Source of the DNA: Streptomonospora nanhaiensis
GTDB lineage: Bacteria; Actinomycetota; Actinomycetes; Streptosporangiales; Streptosporangiaceae
Length of the DNA stretch: 64,000 nt
Reading direction: 5' to 3'
Assembly: GCF_013410565.1 (NCBI RefSeq)
Contig: NZ_JACCFO010000001.1
Coordinates: 2,170,001 to 2,234,000 of the forward strand
A program made the position numbers and the translations under genes. The notes under the pieces are model-generated. The model saw only the letters and a program-made list of their open reading frames with translations, was not told the DNA's origin and did not search any database. Below, one piece after another: positions 53,921 through 62,176 of the stretch; the stretch's first letter is position 1; each line of letters starts with the position of its first letter.

Positions 53921-55012
53921 ATGCGCACGGTAGCCGTGGTGGGGGCCGGGATCCTCGGCGCGTCGGCCGCCTGGAACCTGGCCCGGCTGGGCGCCCGCGT
54001 GATCGTGCTGGAGCGGGCCTCCGCACCGGCCATGGGCACCAGCGCCACCTCGTTCTGCCGCGTCTCGCCGTTCGGCCACCCCCCGGGCTCCTACTTCGAA
54101 CTGAACCGCGCCGGGCTGACCGAGCACCACCGGCTGCGCGCCGAGGGCGTGCCCGGGTTCCACCCGTGCGCCACGCTGGTGTGGCGGGCCGACCCCGACC
54201 GGCTGCGCGCCGAGATCACGGCCGCGCGCGGGCACGGCTACGCGGTGTCCTGCCCGCCCACGGCGCAGATCGCCGCCTTCTCCGTCACCCCGTCGCGGCG
54301 CCCGGCGCTGGTGGCCTACCTCCCGGAGGAGGGCTGGGCCGACCTCCCGGTGATGGCGCAGTGGATGCTGGAGCGGGCGCGCCGCCACGGCGCCGACGTC
54401 CGCTTCCACGCCGTGGTCTCGGGCGTGCGCCTCGGCGGCGACGGCGCCGTGCGCGGGGTGGACCTGGAATCGGGCGCGCGGGTGGCGGCCGATGTCGTGC
54501 TCAACGCCGCCGGCGCCCAGGGCGACCGCGTGGCCCGGATGGCGGGGGGCCCGCTGCCGCTGGCGCCCACCTCCGGGCTGCTGGTGGAACTGCCGCTGCG
54601 CGGGTCGATCCCGCTGATGCTGGTGACACCGCGGGTGAGCGTGCGGCCCACCGGCCCCGACTCCGTGCAGGCCCACTCCGACGCGGTCGACGCGCGGCTG
54701 GAGACCGCGCCGCTGACCCGCCTGGTGGCCGACCTCACCGCGCGGGCGGCGGCCCTGGTGCCGGGACTGGCCGGCGCCCGGCCGCTGGCGGTGCGGGTGG
54801 GCGTGCGCGCCCGCCCGGCCGACCGCTACTCCAGCGTGGGGTTCCTGGCCACCGTGCCCGGCTACTACGAGGCCGTCACCCACAGCGGCGCCACGCTGGG
54901 GCCGCTGCTGGGCCGGCTCGCCGCCGAGGAGATCACCCGGGGAGTGCGCTCGCCGCTGCTGGCGCCCTACTCCCCCGACCGCTTCCTGGCCGCCTCGCCG
55001 GCCTCGCGCTGA
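53921..55012 (+). CDS. FAD-dependent oxidoreductase (DAO family)
   Basis: A 363-residue D-amino-acid-oxidase-like flavoprotein. It has the FAD loop MRTVAVVGAGILGASAAWNL, the ribose-binding Glu in VIVLERA, VVLNAAGAQGDRVA and a C-terminal YYEAVTHSGATLGPLLGRL typical of glycine/sarcosine-oxidase relatives. It should oxidise an amine or amino acid with O2 or a carrier as acceptor; the substrate is unknown. ATG 53921 is chosen; GTG 53915 is two codons earlier. A bidirectional hairpin follows. Confidence 0.92.
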   Translation: MRTVAVVGAGILGASAAWNLARLGARVIVLERASAPAMGTSATSFCRVSPFGHPPGSYFELNRAGLTEHHRLRAEGVPGFHPCATLVWRADPDRLRAEITAARGHGYAVSCPPTAQIAAFSVTPSRRPALVAYLPEEGWADLPVMAQWMLERARRHGADVRFHAVVSGVRLGGDGAVRGVDLESGARVAADVVLNAAGAQGDRVARMAGGPLPLAPTSGLLVELPLRGSIPLMLVTPRVSVRPTGPDSVQAHSDAVDARLETAPLTRLVADLTARAAALVPGLAGARPLAVRVGVRARPADRYSSVGFLATVPGYYEAVTHSGATLGPLLGRLAAEEITRGVRSPLLAPYSPDRFLAASPASR

Positions 55013-55017
55013 GCCGC

Positions 55018-55054
55018 GCCGCCCGCGCCCGTCTCCGGGCCGGGCGCGGGCGGC
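55018..55054. terminator. Bidirectional hairpin after the FAD oxidoreductase gene
   Basis: GCCGCCCGCGCCCG (55018-55031) pairs with 55041-55054, a 14-bp perfect stem with a 9-nt loop, between convergent stops. Confidence 0.7.
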
Positions 55055-55058
55055 CCGC

Positions 55059-56486
55059 TCAGAAGTCCTCGGTGGTGAAGTCGGCCAGCGGCCGGGGATG
55101 CGGGCCCTCGGCGGTGCCGGGGTAGAGCGCGAAGCGGGCGTGGCCGCCGTCGCCGGCGTAGCGGATCTCCAGGAGGAGGTCGGCGGCGCCGTCGCCGGTG
55201 TAGTCGCGCAGGGCCGCCACCTCCCAGGAGTCCGGGGAGTCCGGGCCGTCGGCGGGCAGCCGCAGGTCGACTCCGACACCCCGGGCGACGCCCTCGGGGC
55301 CGCCGGGCAGGACGGCGGTGCGCCTGGTGCCGCCGCGGGTGTCCATGGGGACCACGGCATCGTCGTAGCCGTCGCCGGTGGCGTCGGCGACCAGCAGGGT
55401 GCCGCCGAACCCGTCGGCGTCCCTTGCCGCGCCGGGCACGCCCGGGGTGGCGCGGGTGATCCGCACGGGCTCGCCGCGGGCGAAACCCTCGGCGCCGGAG
55501 TAGACGTCCACGTAGCCGGGGTGCAGCTCGGGGTCGGCCTCCCCCAACTCGTTCTCGTTGTTGGGCACGCCGTGGGCGCCGATCAGCAGGTCGGCGGCGC
55601 CGTCGCCGTCGACGTCGCCGGTGGCCACCTCGTGGCCCGTCGGCGTTGTGCCCGCCTCCTCGGCCGAGGGGCCGGCGCCCTCGGTTGAGAGCAGCACGGT
55701 GTGGGCGACGGGGGATTCGTCGGCGGAGGTCTCCAGCAGCAGGTCGGCGGCCGCGTCGCCGTTGGCGTCGATAGCCGCGACGCGGTCGGACAGCCCCTGC
55801 TCCAGCGCGTCGGCCGGCAGCGGCAGGTCGTCGACGGCGGCCGGCGCGCCCGAGCGGTCGAAGGGGCCGCGCAGGAGGGCGCTGTCGAGGCGGTCGGGGT
55901 CGGTGTCGACGCGGAGTTCGACCATGGCGACGTCGACCGCGCCGTCGCCGTCGAAGTCGGCGACCGCCGCGACGGGGCCGTCGGCGTCGGAGGGGGAGTC
56001 GGCGAGCGCGCCCTCAAGGGGCGCGGCCGGGCCCTCGGGCCCCTCGGGGCCGCCCCACAGGACGGGGCCGTCGCCGCCCAGGAGCATGTCGGTGAACCCG
56101 TCGGCGTCGAGGTCGCCGGTCGCGGCGACCCCGAGGGGCGCGGGGTGGCCGTTGTCCTGCCGCTCCGCGGGCAGGCCCAGGTCGGCGCGGGTGAAGACGG
56201 CGCGGCGGGCGGGGTCCAGGCCGGTCTCGCCGCCGAAGACGACGGCCACGTAGGGCTCGCCGACGAAGGGCTCTCCGCGCTGGCCCGCCAGGACGAGGTC
56301 GGAGTAGCCGTCGCCGTTGACGTCGACCGGTGTCTCGGCACCGAGCCCCGGGGTGTCGCCGGGGGCGGGCGTGGCGGAGACGGGGCCGGGCGTGCCGTCG
56401 CCCGAGGGCGGCGCGGCGGGGCCGGACCCGGTGTCGGAGGCCGTGCCGCCGCCCGCACCGCCGCAGGCGGTGAGCGCCAGCAGCAC
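55059..56486 (-). CDS. FG-GAP/VCBS-repeat lipoprotein with unclear start
   Basis: A secreted, lipid-anchored protein of seven FG-GAP/VCBS repeats with calcium-type loops: VDVNGDGYSDLVLAG, GDLDADGFTDMLLGG, ADFDGDGAVDVAMVE, IDANGDAAADLLLE, GDVDGDGAADLLIGA, ADATGDGYDDAVVP and RDYTGDGAADLLLE. This predicts a seven-bladed integrin-alpha-like propeller. The only standard start, GTG 56486, leaves just 7 residues before the lipobox cysteine (LLALTAC). The frame stays open upstream to 56598 and encodes a normal signal core (RALAAAAAGVLLALTAC), but without ATG, GTG or TTG. A non-standard start (CTG 56555) or a small sequence error is likely. Confidence 0.85.
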   Translation of the reverse strand: MLLALTACGGAGGGTASDTGSGPAAPPSGDGTPGPVSATPAPGDTPGLGAETPVDVNGDGYSDLVLAGQRGEPFVGEPYVAVVFGGETGLDPARRAVFTRADLGLPAERQDNGHPAPLGVAATGDLDADGFTDMLLGGDGPVLWGGPEGPEGPAAPLEGALADSPSDADGPVAAVADFDGDGAVDVAMVELRVDTDPDRLDSALLRGPFDRSGAPAAVDDLPLPADALEQGLSDRVAAIDANGDAAADLLLETSADESPVAHTVLLSTEGAGPSAEEAGTTPTGHEVATGDVDGDGAADLLIGAHGVPNNENELGEADPELHPGYVDVYSGAEGFARGEPVRITRATPGVPGAARDADGFGGTLLVADATGDGYDDAVVPMDTRGGTRRTAVLPGGPEGVARGVGVDLRLPADGPDSPDSWEVAALRDYTGDGAADLLLEIRYAGDGGHARFALYPGTAEGPHPRPLADFTTEDF

Positions 56487-56690
56487 GCCGGCGGCGGCTG
56501 CTGCGAGGGCACGAGTAGGGCCTCGGGGGCGCGGGGGGTGGATGGCGGCCTCCAGGATCGGGGGACGCTGATGGGATGCCCGCCGTTCGCCTCCGGTTTA
56601 CCGATACGGGTCTCGGTCCGGACACGACCGGGCGCGGCCGGAGTCCGCGGTGCGCTGCCCGCCCGGCCCCGGGGCCGGGGACCGGCGCCG

Positions 56691-56705
56691 ATAGGCTGGA
56701 CCTAT
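56691..56705. promoter_or_regulatory. LysR-type motif upstream of its own gene
   Basis: ATAGG-CTGGA-CCTAT is a 15-bp dyad with perfect 5-bp arms containing T-N11-A, 69 bases before the LysR start. The same ATAGG-N5-CCTAT pattern occurs before the tartrate dehydratase gene. Confidence 0.75.
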
Positions 56706-56773
56706 GGGCGCGCGGCCCGGGCGCGGACGACCCCGGGGTCGCGGCCGGACCGCGAAGCGGGGGGCGAAGGCGG

Positions 56774-57670
56774 ATGGACGCGCGCCAACTGGAGTACTTC
56801 CTGGCGATCGTGGACCACGGGGGGTTCAACCGGGCCGCCGAGCGGCTGCACGTCGCCCAGCCCTCGCTGTCGCAGGCCATCCAGCGGCTGGAGCGGGAGC
56901 TGGGCGTCCCGCTGTTCCACCGCACGGGCCGCCGGGTGCGGCCCACCGCCGCCGGGCGGGCGATGGTGGAGCCGGCGCGGCAGGTGCTGCGCGGGCTCGA
57001 CGCCACGCGCGCCAGCGTGGAGTCGGTCAAGGGCCTGCTGTCGGGGCGGGTCGACATCGCGGTGATGCCCTCGCAGGCGGTGGAGCCGCTGACCACCATC
57101 GTCACCCGGTTCACCGACCGCTTCCCCGGCGTGACCGTGGACGTCACGCCGGTGTTCACCCCGCCCGAGGCCGTGGAGCTGCTGCGCGAGGGCGCCTGCG
57201 AGCTGGCCCTGGTGGGCACCGGCGAGCAGGTGCGCGCCGCCGGCGTGCGGGAGCACCCCGTCGACACCCAGCGGTTCATCCTGGTGGCGCCGCCCGGCCA
57301 GGACTTCGGCGGCGCGCGGGCCGTGGGCTGGCACGACCTCGACGGCCTGCGGGTGATCGCCGCGCCGCACGGCAGCCGCATGCGCCACCTGGTCGACCGC
57401 ATGCTCGCCGCGGGCGTGGACCTGCGCGTCGCCGTGGTGGCCGGGCACCGCGAGGCGATGCTGCCGCTGGTGCTCAACGGCGCGGGGGTGGCCGTGATGA
57501 CGGAGTCCTGGACCCGCACGGCCCGCAGCGGCGGCGCCCACGTGCTCGACCTGGAGCCGCCCACCTGGATCCGGATCTCCCTGCTCCACCGCGACGCCCC
57601 GCTCACCCCGGCGGCGGCGGCGTTTCGCGCCACGGCCCTGGCCTCGGCCCGCAGCGCCCACCGGGCCTGA
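56774..57670 (+). CDS. LysR-family regulator, probable tartrate-responsive
   Basis: A 298-residue LysR protein: MDARQLEYFLAIVDHGGFNR, RLHVAQPSLSQAIQRLEREL and PLFHRTGRRVRPTAAG form the winged helix; effector domain from about residue 90. It sits directly before the tartrate dehydratase gene on the same strand. Identical-pattern dyads precede both genes, so it probably controls itself and tarD. Confidence 0.93.
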   Translation: MDARQLEYFLAIVDHGGFNRAAERLHVAQPSLSQAIQRLERELGVPLFHRTGRRVRPTAAGRAMVEPARQVLRGLDATRASVESVKGLLSGRVDIAVMPSQAVEPLTTIVTRFTDRFPGVTVDVTPVFTPPEAVELLREGACELALVGTGEQVRAAGVREHPVDTQRFILVAPPGQDFGGARAVGWHDLDGLRVIAAPHGSRMRHLVDRMLAAGVDLRVAVVAGHREAMLPLVLNGAGVAVMTESWTRTARSGGAHVLDLEPPTWIRISLLHRDAPLTPAAAAFRATALASARSAHRA

Positions 57671-57695
57671 GCGCCGCCGGCGGGCGCGGCCCGCC

Positions 57696-57710
57696 ATAGG
57701 CGGCGCCTAT
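57696..57710. promoter_or_regulatory. LysR-type motif upstream of tarD
   Basis: ATAGG-CGGCG-CCTAT, same arms and spacing as at 56691-56705, lies 135 bases before tarD. It is placed where a LysR activator would bind. Confidence 0.75.
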
Positions 57711-57844
57711 CCACAGGATCGCCAAAGCCAGTTGGACACCCCGCGCGCCGGTCGCGTTGGATGATTTCCAGGCGCCGCCGCGGCCCGCACCGCCTCCCGC
57801 CCGCCCACCGCCCTGTCCGCACCCCGCCACCACGGGAGACCCGC

Positions 57845-59014
57845 ATGCGCATTACCCGGATCACCTACGGTGAGGCGCCGATCGCCTCGCGTATCGCCAA
57901 CGCCGTCATCGACTTCTCCCGCATGACGGTCTCGATCGTCGCCGTGCACACCGACCTCGTCGTCGACGGCGAACCCGTCGTCGGCTACGGCTTCCACTCC
58001 AACGGCCGCTACGCCCAGTCGGGCATCCTGTCCACCCGCGTCCTGCCGCGCGTGCGCGAGGCCGCGCCCGACCGCCTCCTCGACCCCGACACCGGCGTGA
58101 TCGACCCCGTGGCGGTGCGCGCGGTGGCCATGGAGAACGAGAAGCCCGGCGGCCACGGCGACCGCGCCGTCGCGGTGGGCACCCTCGACATGGCCATGTG
58201 GGACCTCGCCGCCAAGGCCGAGGGCGTGCCCCTGTACCGGCTGCTGCACCGCCGCTTCGGCACCGGGCCCGAGCCCGACCCGTCGGTGTGGGTGTACGCG
58301 GCGGGCGGCTACTACCACCCCGAAAAGCCGATCGAGGGGCTGCGCGACGAGATCCGCGGCTACCTCGACCTCGGCTACCGCGACGTCAAGATCAAGATCG
58401 GCGGCGCGCCCCTGGCCGAGGACCTGCGCCGGATCGAGGCCGTCCTCGACCTCCTCCCGCCGGACTCCCGGCTGGCGGTGGACGCCAACGGCCGCTTCGA
58501 CCTCCCCACCGCCCTGGAGTACGGCCGCGCCCTCGGCGCCTACGACCTGATGTGGTACGAGGAGCCGGTGGACCCCCTCGACTACCTCGGCCACGCCGTC
58601 CTCGCCGAGGAGTACCCCGGCGCCCTGGCCACCGGCGAGAACCTGTTCTCCGCCGCCGACGTCCGCAACCTCCGCCGCCACGCCGGCCTGCGCCCGGGCA
58701 CCGACATCCTGCAGATGGACCCCTCGCTCAGCTACGGCGTGGCCGAGTACGACTCCATGCTCCGCGACCTCGCCCAGGCCGGCTGGTCCCCGCGGCAGGT
58801 CTGCCCGCACGGCGGCAACCAGATCAACCTCGCCATGGCCGCCGCCTTCGGGTTCGGCGGCTGCGAGTCCTACCCGGAGGTCTTCCAGCCCTTCGGCGGC
58901 TTCGCCGACACCACCCCCGTCCGCGACGGCCGCGTCCCCCTCCCCGACGCCCCGGGCCTGGGCGTCGAACTCAAACCCGCCCTCCACACCCTCCTGCGCG
59001 AGCACCTCCACTAG
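57845..59014 (+). CDS. tarD: D(-)-tartrate dehydratase
   Basis: A 389-residue enolase-superfamily enzyme (mandelate racemase subgroup) that dehydrates D-tartrate to oxaloacetate. Its sequence follows Bradyrhizobium TarD closely: GYGFHSNGRYAQSG, NEKPGGHGDRAVAVGT, YAAGGYYHPEK. The catalytic set falls at the same positions: Lys184 in VKIKIGG, metal ligands Asp213 (AVDANGRF), Glu239 (WYEEP) and Glu265 (TGENLFS), and His322 in CPHGGNQI. Note Asn where TarD has His in PHGGHQ. Regulation by the LysR gene upstream is likely. No tartrate transporter is adjacent. Confidence 0.93.
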   Translation: MRITRITYGEAPIASRIANAVIDFSRMTVSIVAVHTDLVVDGEPVVGYGFHSNGRYAQSGILSTRVLPRVREAAPDRLLDPDTGVIDPVAVRAVAMENEKPGGHGDRAVAVGTLDMAMWDLAAKAEGVPLYRLLHRRFGTGPEPDPSVWVYAAGGYYHPEKPIEGLRDEIRGYLDLGYRDVKIKIGGAPLAEDLRRIEAVLDLLPPDSRLAVDANGRFDLPTALEYGRALGAYDLMWYEEPVDPLDYLGHAVLAEEYPGALATGENLFSAADVRNLRRHAGLRPGTDILQMDPSLSYGVAEYDSMLRDLAQAGWSPRQVCPHGGNQINLAMAAAFGFGGCESYPEVFQPFGGFADTTPVRDGRVPLPDAPGLGVELKPALHTLLREHLH

Positions 59015-59024
59015 ACGGGCACGG

Positions 59025-61304
59025 CTACACCGCCGCCCTCGGGCGCTCGGGCGAGGAAGGGGGGGCGGCTGCGCGATGGTGCGGGGTGGTGGCCGCGGGG
59101 TGGCGGGGGCGGCGGTGCTGGGCGCCCCGCACCATCAGGCGGTTGCGCCATTCTTCCGGGGTTGTGGGGGTGTCGCGCAGCCGGGTGGGCAGGCGGCCGG
59201 CGGCGGGCGGGCCGCCCAGGTGCAGGCCGCGGCGGCGGGGGACCTCCGCGAGCCGGTCGCCCCGGGGGGTCCAGGGCGCCCGGTGCACCACGCCGGCGGC
59301 CTCCGCCCGCAGGGGCGTCGGCTCCCCGGTCTCCACGTTCCACAGCCGCAGGGCGCCGTCCTGGGAGGCCACGATCAGGCGGGCCGGGTCGGGGGTCCAC
59401 AGCACCCTGCTCGCGGCGCCCCCCTCCTCGCCCAGGGCGCGCTTGAGCGCGCCCGTCTCCGCGTCCCAGACCCGGGCCGCGCCGTCGCGGGTGGCGGTGG
59501 CGATCAGCCGCCCGTCGGGCGACCACGCCAGGCTGCGCACCGCCTCCCCTCGGCGGCCCAGCGCGAAGCGCGCGTGGTGCAGCGCCAACACCGTCACCAG
59601 CGCCCGCCGCTCGGCAGGGCGCAGCGGGAACCCGCTCAGTGCCGCGAGCGGCAGCAGCACCGGCGAGTCCGCCCGCGACTCGGCGGCGCGCTCGGCGAAC
59701 CGCCTGATCCCCTCGGCCATCCGCCGGCGGATCTCCTCGTCGCGCCGCTGCGAGGCTCCCACGAACGCCGCGAGCTCAGGGGTGGCCTCCCCGGCCTCCC
59801 GCAGCCGGGGCAGCCACTCCTGGGCCAGGCGCAGCCGCTCGCCGGTGAGCAGGCGGTCGAGGCCGCGGCCGCCGCGCTCCCACTCCGCGCGCCGGTGCTC
59901 CAGTTCGGCGCGTACGCGCCGGCGCTCCCGGTGCGCCGCGATCTCCTGCCGCAGCGGTGCCCACGCGTGCACCAGGGCGTCGTGGGCCACGCGCACCGTC
60001 GCCTCGCCGCCGCCGGAGTCGGAGACGAGCAGGCGGGCCGACACGAACGCGTCGACCACCCGGCGCTGCCGCCGGTCGAGCGACCGCGCGGCCACGGTGC
60101 GCGCGTCGGCGCCGTCGGCCGCGCCGGCCCCGCCTGCTGTGTCGCCCGCGAACAGCAGCAGGGTCCGCAGCACGTCCCGGGTGCCGACCGCCTCCCGCAG
60201 GCGCGCGGCGGCCAGGTCGGCCTGGCGGACGGCGGCGCCGCCGACTCCGCCCAGGGCCGCGTAGTCCCGCAGGTCGGCATAATCGCGCTCGCGCGCGCGG
60301 GAATGGAGTTCGCGCAGCAGGTGGACCAGCAGCGGAACGGCGTCGCCCCTTCGGGTGTCGGCGACAATCCGGTCGACCAGGCCCGGCGCGAACCGAAAAC
60401 CCGCAGCGTCGGCCGGGCGCTTCACCACATCGAACAGGCGTGCCCGTTGCAGTTCCGTGAGCAAAACAGGCTGGGCGAACAGCCCGGTGCGGTCGGCCCT
60501 GCGCATATCGCTGAGGAACTCCGCCCGCAGCGCCGCCAGGACGTGCAATTTCCGGTCGCGGCGCAGCGCCTCGGCCACGCATTCGAGAAAGTATTCGCGG
60601 TCGCGTTCGCGGCCGCGCGTGACGGTTTCCTCCAGTTGGTCGACCACCAGCAGGACGCGCCCGGCCCACGGCCCCGACGCGCGCCGGTACCTCGCCAGCG
60701 TGGCCGCGAACTCCTCCGCGCCGCCGCGCAGCCTCCGGGCCACGGGGTCGGGCGCCTCGCCCAGCGCGGGCGCCAGCGAAGAGGCCAGCGCGGCGAACGG
60801 GTCGTCGCCCGGGACGACAGGAGGCGGCACCGTCCACCGGCCGGCGCGGACGCGCGGGAGCACGCCGGCCCTGATCAGGGAGGACTTGCCGCTCCCGGAG
60901 GCACCCACCACGGCGACGAAGCGCTCGGCGGGCTCGGCCGCGGGCCGCAGCAGGCGGTGCACCACCTGCGCGGTCTCCTCCTCGCGGCCGAAGTACACTG
61001 CGGCCTCGTTCTCCTGGAACGCGTCCAGCCCGGGGTACGGGCGGTCGCCGGCGGTGTCCTCGCGCGCTCCGCGCCGGGCGCGCCGCCTCCCGCCGTGAGC
61101 GACGAAATGCATCAGCACCAGCACGAAGAGGAGTACGACCAGCGTGTTAAAGGCGATCTGCTCCAGCACGTTGAGCGGGAATGGCGCCGCATTGCCGTCC
61201 AACGTGCCGGGCGTGATCAGCCCCAGCAGAGCCACCACGGCCACCAGGGAAAACTGAAGCGGCGTCGGGAGCCCCTGCCGATTTCGCACGCGGCCTCCGC
61301 TCAT
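59025..61304 (-). CDS. Membrane-anchored STAND NTPase with a short WD40 tail
   Basis: A 759-residue protein. Two membrane segments (about 15-35 and 47-69) precede an nSTAND1-type NTPase domain: PYPGLDAFQENEAAVYFGRE, Walker A GASGSGKSS (134-142), Walker B LLVVDQLEE (218-226), and a winged-helix/arm region to about 560. The C-terminus has two clear WD40 repeats (SLAWSPDGRLIATATRDGAA with VWDAETG; LIVASQDGALRLWNVETG), a degenerate third, then TTPEEWRNRL and a Pro/His/Arg-rich end. Relatives usually carry 7-14 WD40 repeats, so the sensor appears shortened. ATP-driven switch or scaffold at the membrane; ligand unknown. Confidence 0.88.
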   Translation of the reverse strand: MSGGRVRNRQGLPTPLQFSLVAVVALLGLITPGTLDGNAAPFPLNVLEQIAFNTLVVLLFVLVLMHFVAHGGRRRARRGAREDTAGDRPYPGLDAFQENEAAVYFGREEETAQVVHRLLRPAAEPAERFVAVVGASGSGKSSLIRAGVLPRVRAGRWTVPPPVVPGDDPFAALASSLAPALGEAPDPVARRLRGGAEEFAATLARYRRASGPWAGRVLLVVDQLEETVTRGRERDREYFLECVAEALRRDRKLHVLAALRAEFLSDMRRADRTGLFAQPVLLTELQRARLFDVVKRPADAAGFRFAPGLVDRIVADTRRGDAVPLLVHLLRELHSRARERDYADLRDYAALGGVGGAAVRQADLAAARLREAVGTRDVLRTLLLFAGDTAGGAGAADGADARTVAARSLDRRQRRVVDAFVSARLLVSDSGGGEATVRVAHDALVHAWAPLRQEIAAHRERRRVRAELEHRRAEWERGGRGLDRLLTGERLRLAQEWLPRLREAGEATPELAAFVGASQRRDEEIRRRMAEGIRRFAERAAESRADSPVLLPLAALSGFPLRPAERRALVTVLALHHARFALGRRGEAVRSLAWSPDGRLIATATRDGAARVWDAETGALKRALGEEGGAASRVLWTPDPARLIVASQDGALRLWNVETGEPTPLRAEAAGVVHRAPWTPRGDRLAEVPRRRGLHLGGPPAAGRLPTRLRDTPTTPEEWRNRLMVRGAQHRRPRHPAATTPHHRAAAPPSSPERPRAAV

Positions 61305-61484
61305 TCGGTATCGGTGAATCCGAATCCTGCCCCAAGGCGAGCGATTTTAGGCGGCGGCGGAACGGCGATGCGGCGGCTTGCCACATTCGGCCAGGCCACC
61401 GCGGGCGGTTTCATATTTCCGGCGAAGTTGATCAACGTGTCAATACACCGAATTGATGAGATGTCTGTGAGAGGAAGGATGCAG

Positions 61485-61946
61485 ATGCGCGCAGTGTGGC
61501 GGGCGGTGTTGGGAGCCGGGTTCGTGGCCGCGGCGGTCGCCGGGTGCGGCGGCGGAGCCGACGGGGGCGACAGCGGCGGCGGAGGCGGGGCTTCCTCGCC
61601 CGCTGAAGCGCCCGCGGAGTCCGCCCCGGCGGCCGAGGCCCCGATGGACGGGGTGTGGGAGTCGATCGTCGACGACGGCGAGATCGCCACGCTGCACGTG
61701 GTCGGCGAGGAGGTCGCCACCACCGGGCCGCTCACGTGCCCGGGCACCCTCACCCCGGGGGCGGACGGCACCACCGCCACGATCGAACTCGACTGCGACC
61801 CGCCCAGCGAGGGCCGGGAGCGCGGCGAGGTCGAACTGGACGGCGACCACCTCGTCATCAGCTGGGAGGGGCCGGAGTGGGGCGGCTACATCGACAGCTT
61901 CACCCTGACCGGTGAGGAGCCCGACCTCGGCGTCGCCGAGGGCTGA
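61485..61946 (+). CDS. Small lipoprotein of unknown function
   Basis: A 153-residue lipoprotein. MRAVWRAVLGAGFVAAAVAG precedes the lipobox Cys, then a Gly/Ala/Pro/Ser-rich linker to about residue 45. A compact beta-rich domain of about 95 residues follows (GVWESIVDDGEIATLHVVGE, GPLTCPGTLTPGADG, LDGDHLVISWEG), with two cysteines (TCPG and LDCDP) that may pair. I do not recognise a family. ATG 61485 is chosen because GAGGAAGG ends 6 bases before it; ATG 61461 and 61479 are less well placed. Divergent from the STAND NTPase gene. Confidence 0.82.
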   Translation: MRAVWRAVLGAGFVAAAVAGCGGGADGGDSGGGGGASSPAEAPAESAPAAEAPMDGVWESIVDDGEIATLHVVGEEVATTGPLTCPGTLTPGADGTTATIELDCDPPSEGRERGEVELDGDHLVISWEGPEWGGYIDSFTLTGEEPDLGVAEG

Positions 61947-61981
61947 GCCCCGCCTCCGCGCTCGTCGCCGGACCCCCCGAA

Positions 61982-62008
61982 GCCCCGGGCGGCACCGCCG
62001 CCCGGGGC
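61982..62008 (+). terminator. Terminator after the small lipoprotein gene
   Basis: GCCCCGGGCGGC (61982-61993) pairs perfectly with 61997-62008 around a 3-nt loop and is followed by TCTTCC. Confidence 0.8.
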
Positions 62009-62176
62009 TCTTCCGTGCCCTTCCCCGGTCCCGCGCGCCGCCCGCCCGGGCCCCGCACCGCGCCGCGCCGCCCAGCCCCGGCGCGGCGCGGTGACGCGAA
62101 AGTCCCGATCCTCGGGAACTCCCGTGGCCTTCGGTGCGACCTGTGGCGTGGACAAGGACCGGACCAGGGAGGAAGC

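Noticed and set aside
51476-55012. A continuous 1178-codon frame ending in the FAD oxidoreductase
   Set aside because: Only the last 364 codons (from 53921) encode the flavoprotein. The upstream part is antisense to the NmrA and beta-lactamase genes.
59025-59526. Frameshift explaining the odd C-terminus of the STAND NTPase
   Set aside because: Neither alternative frame restores further WD40 repeats, and the TTPEEW motif expected near the end is in the current frame. A true shortened tail is more likely.
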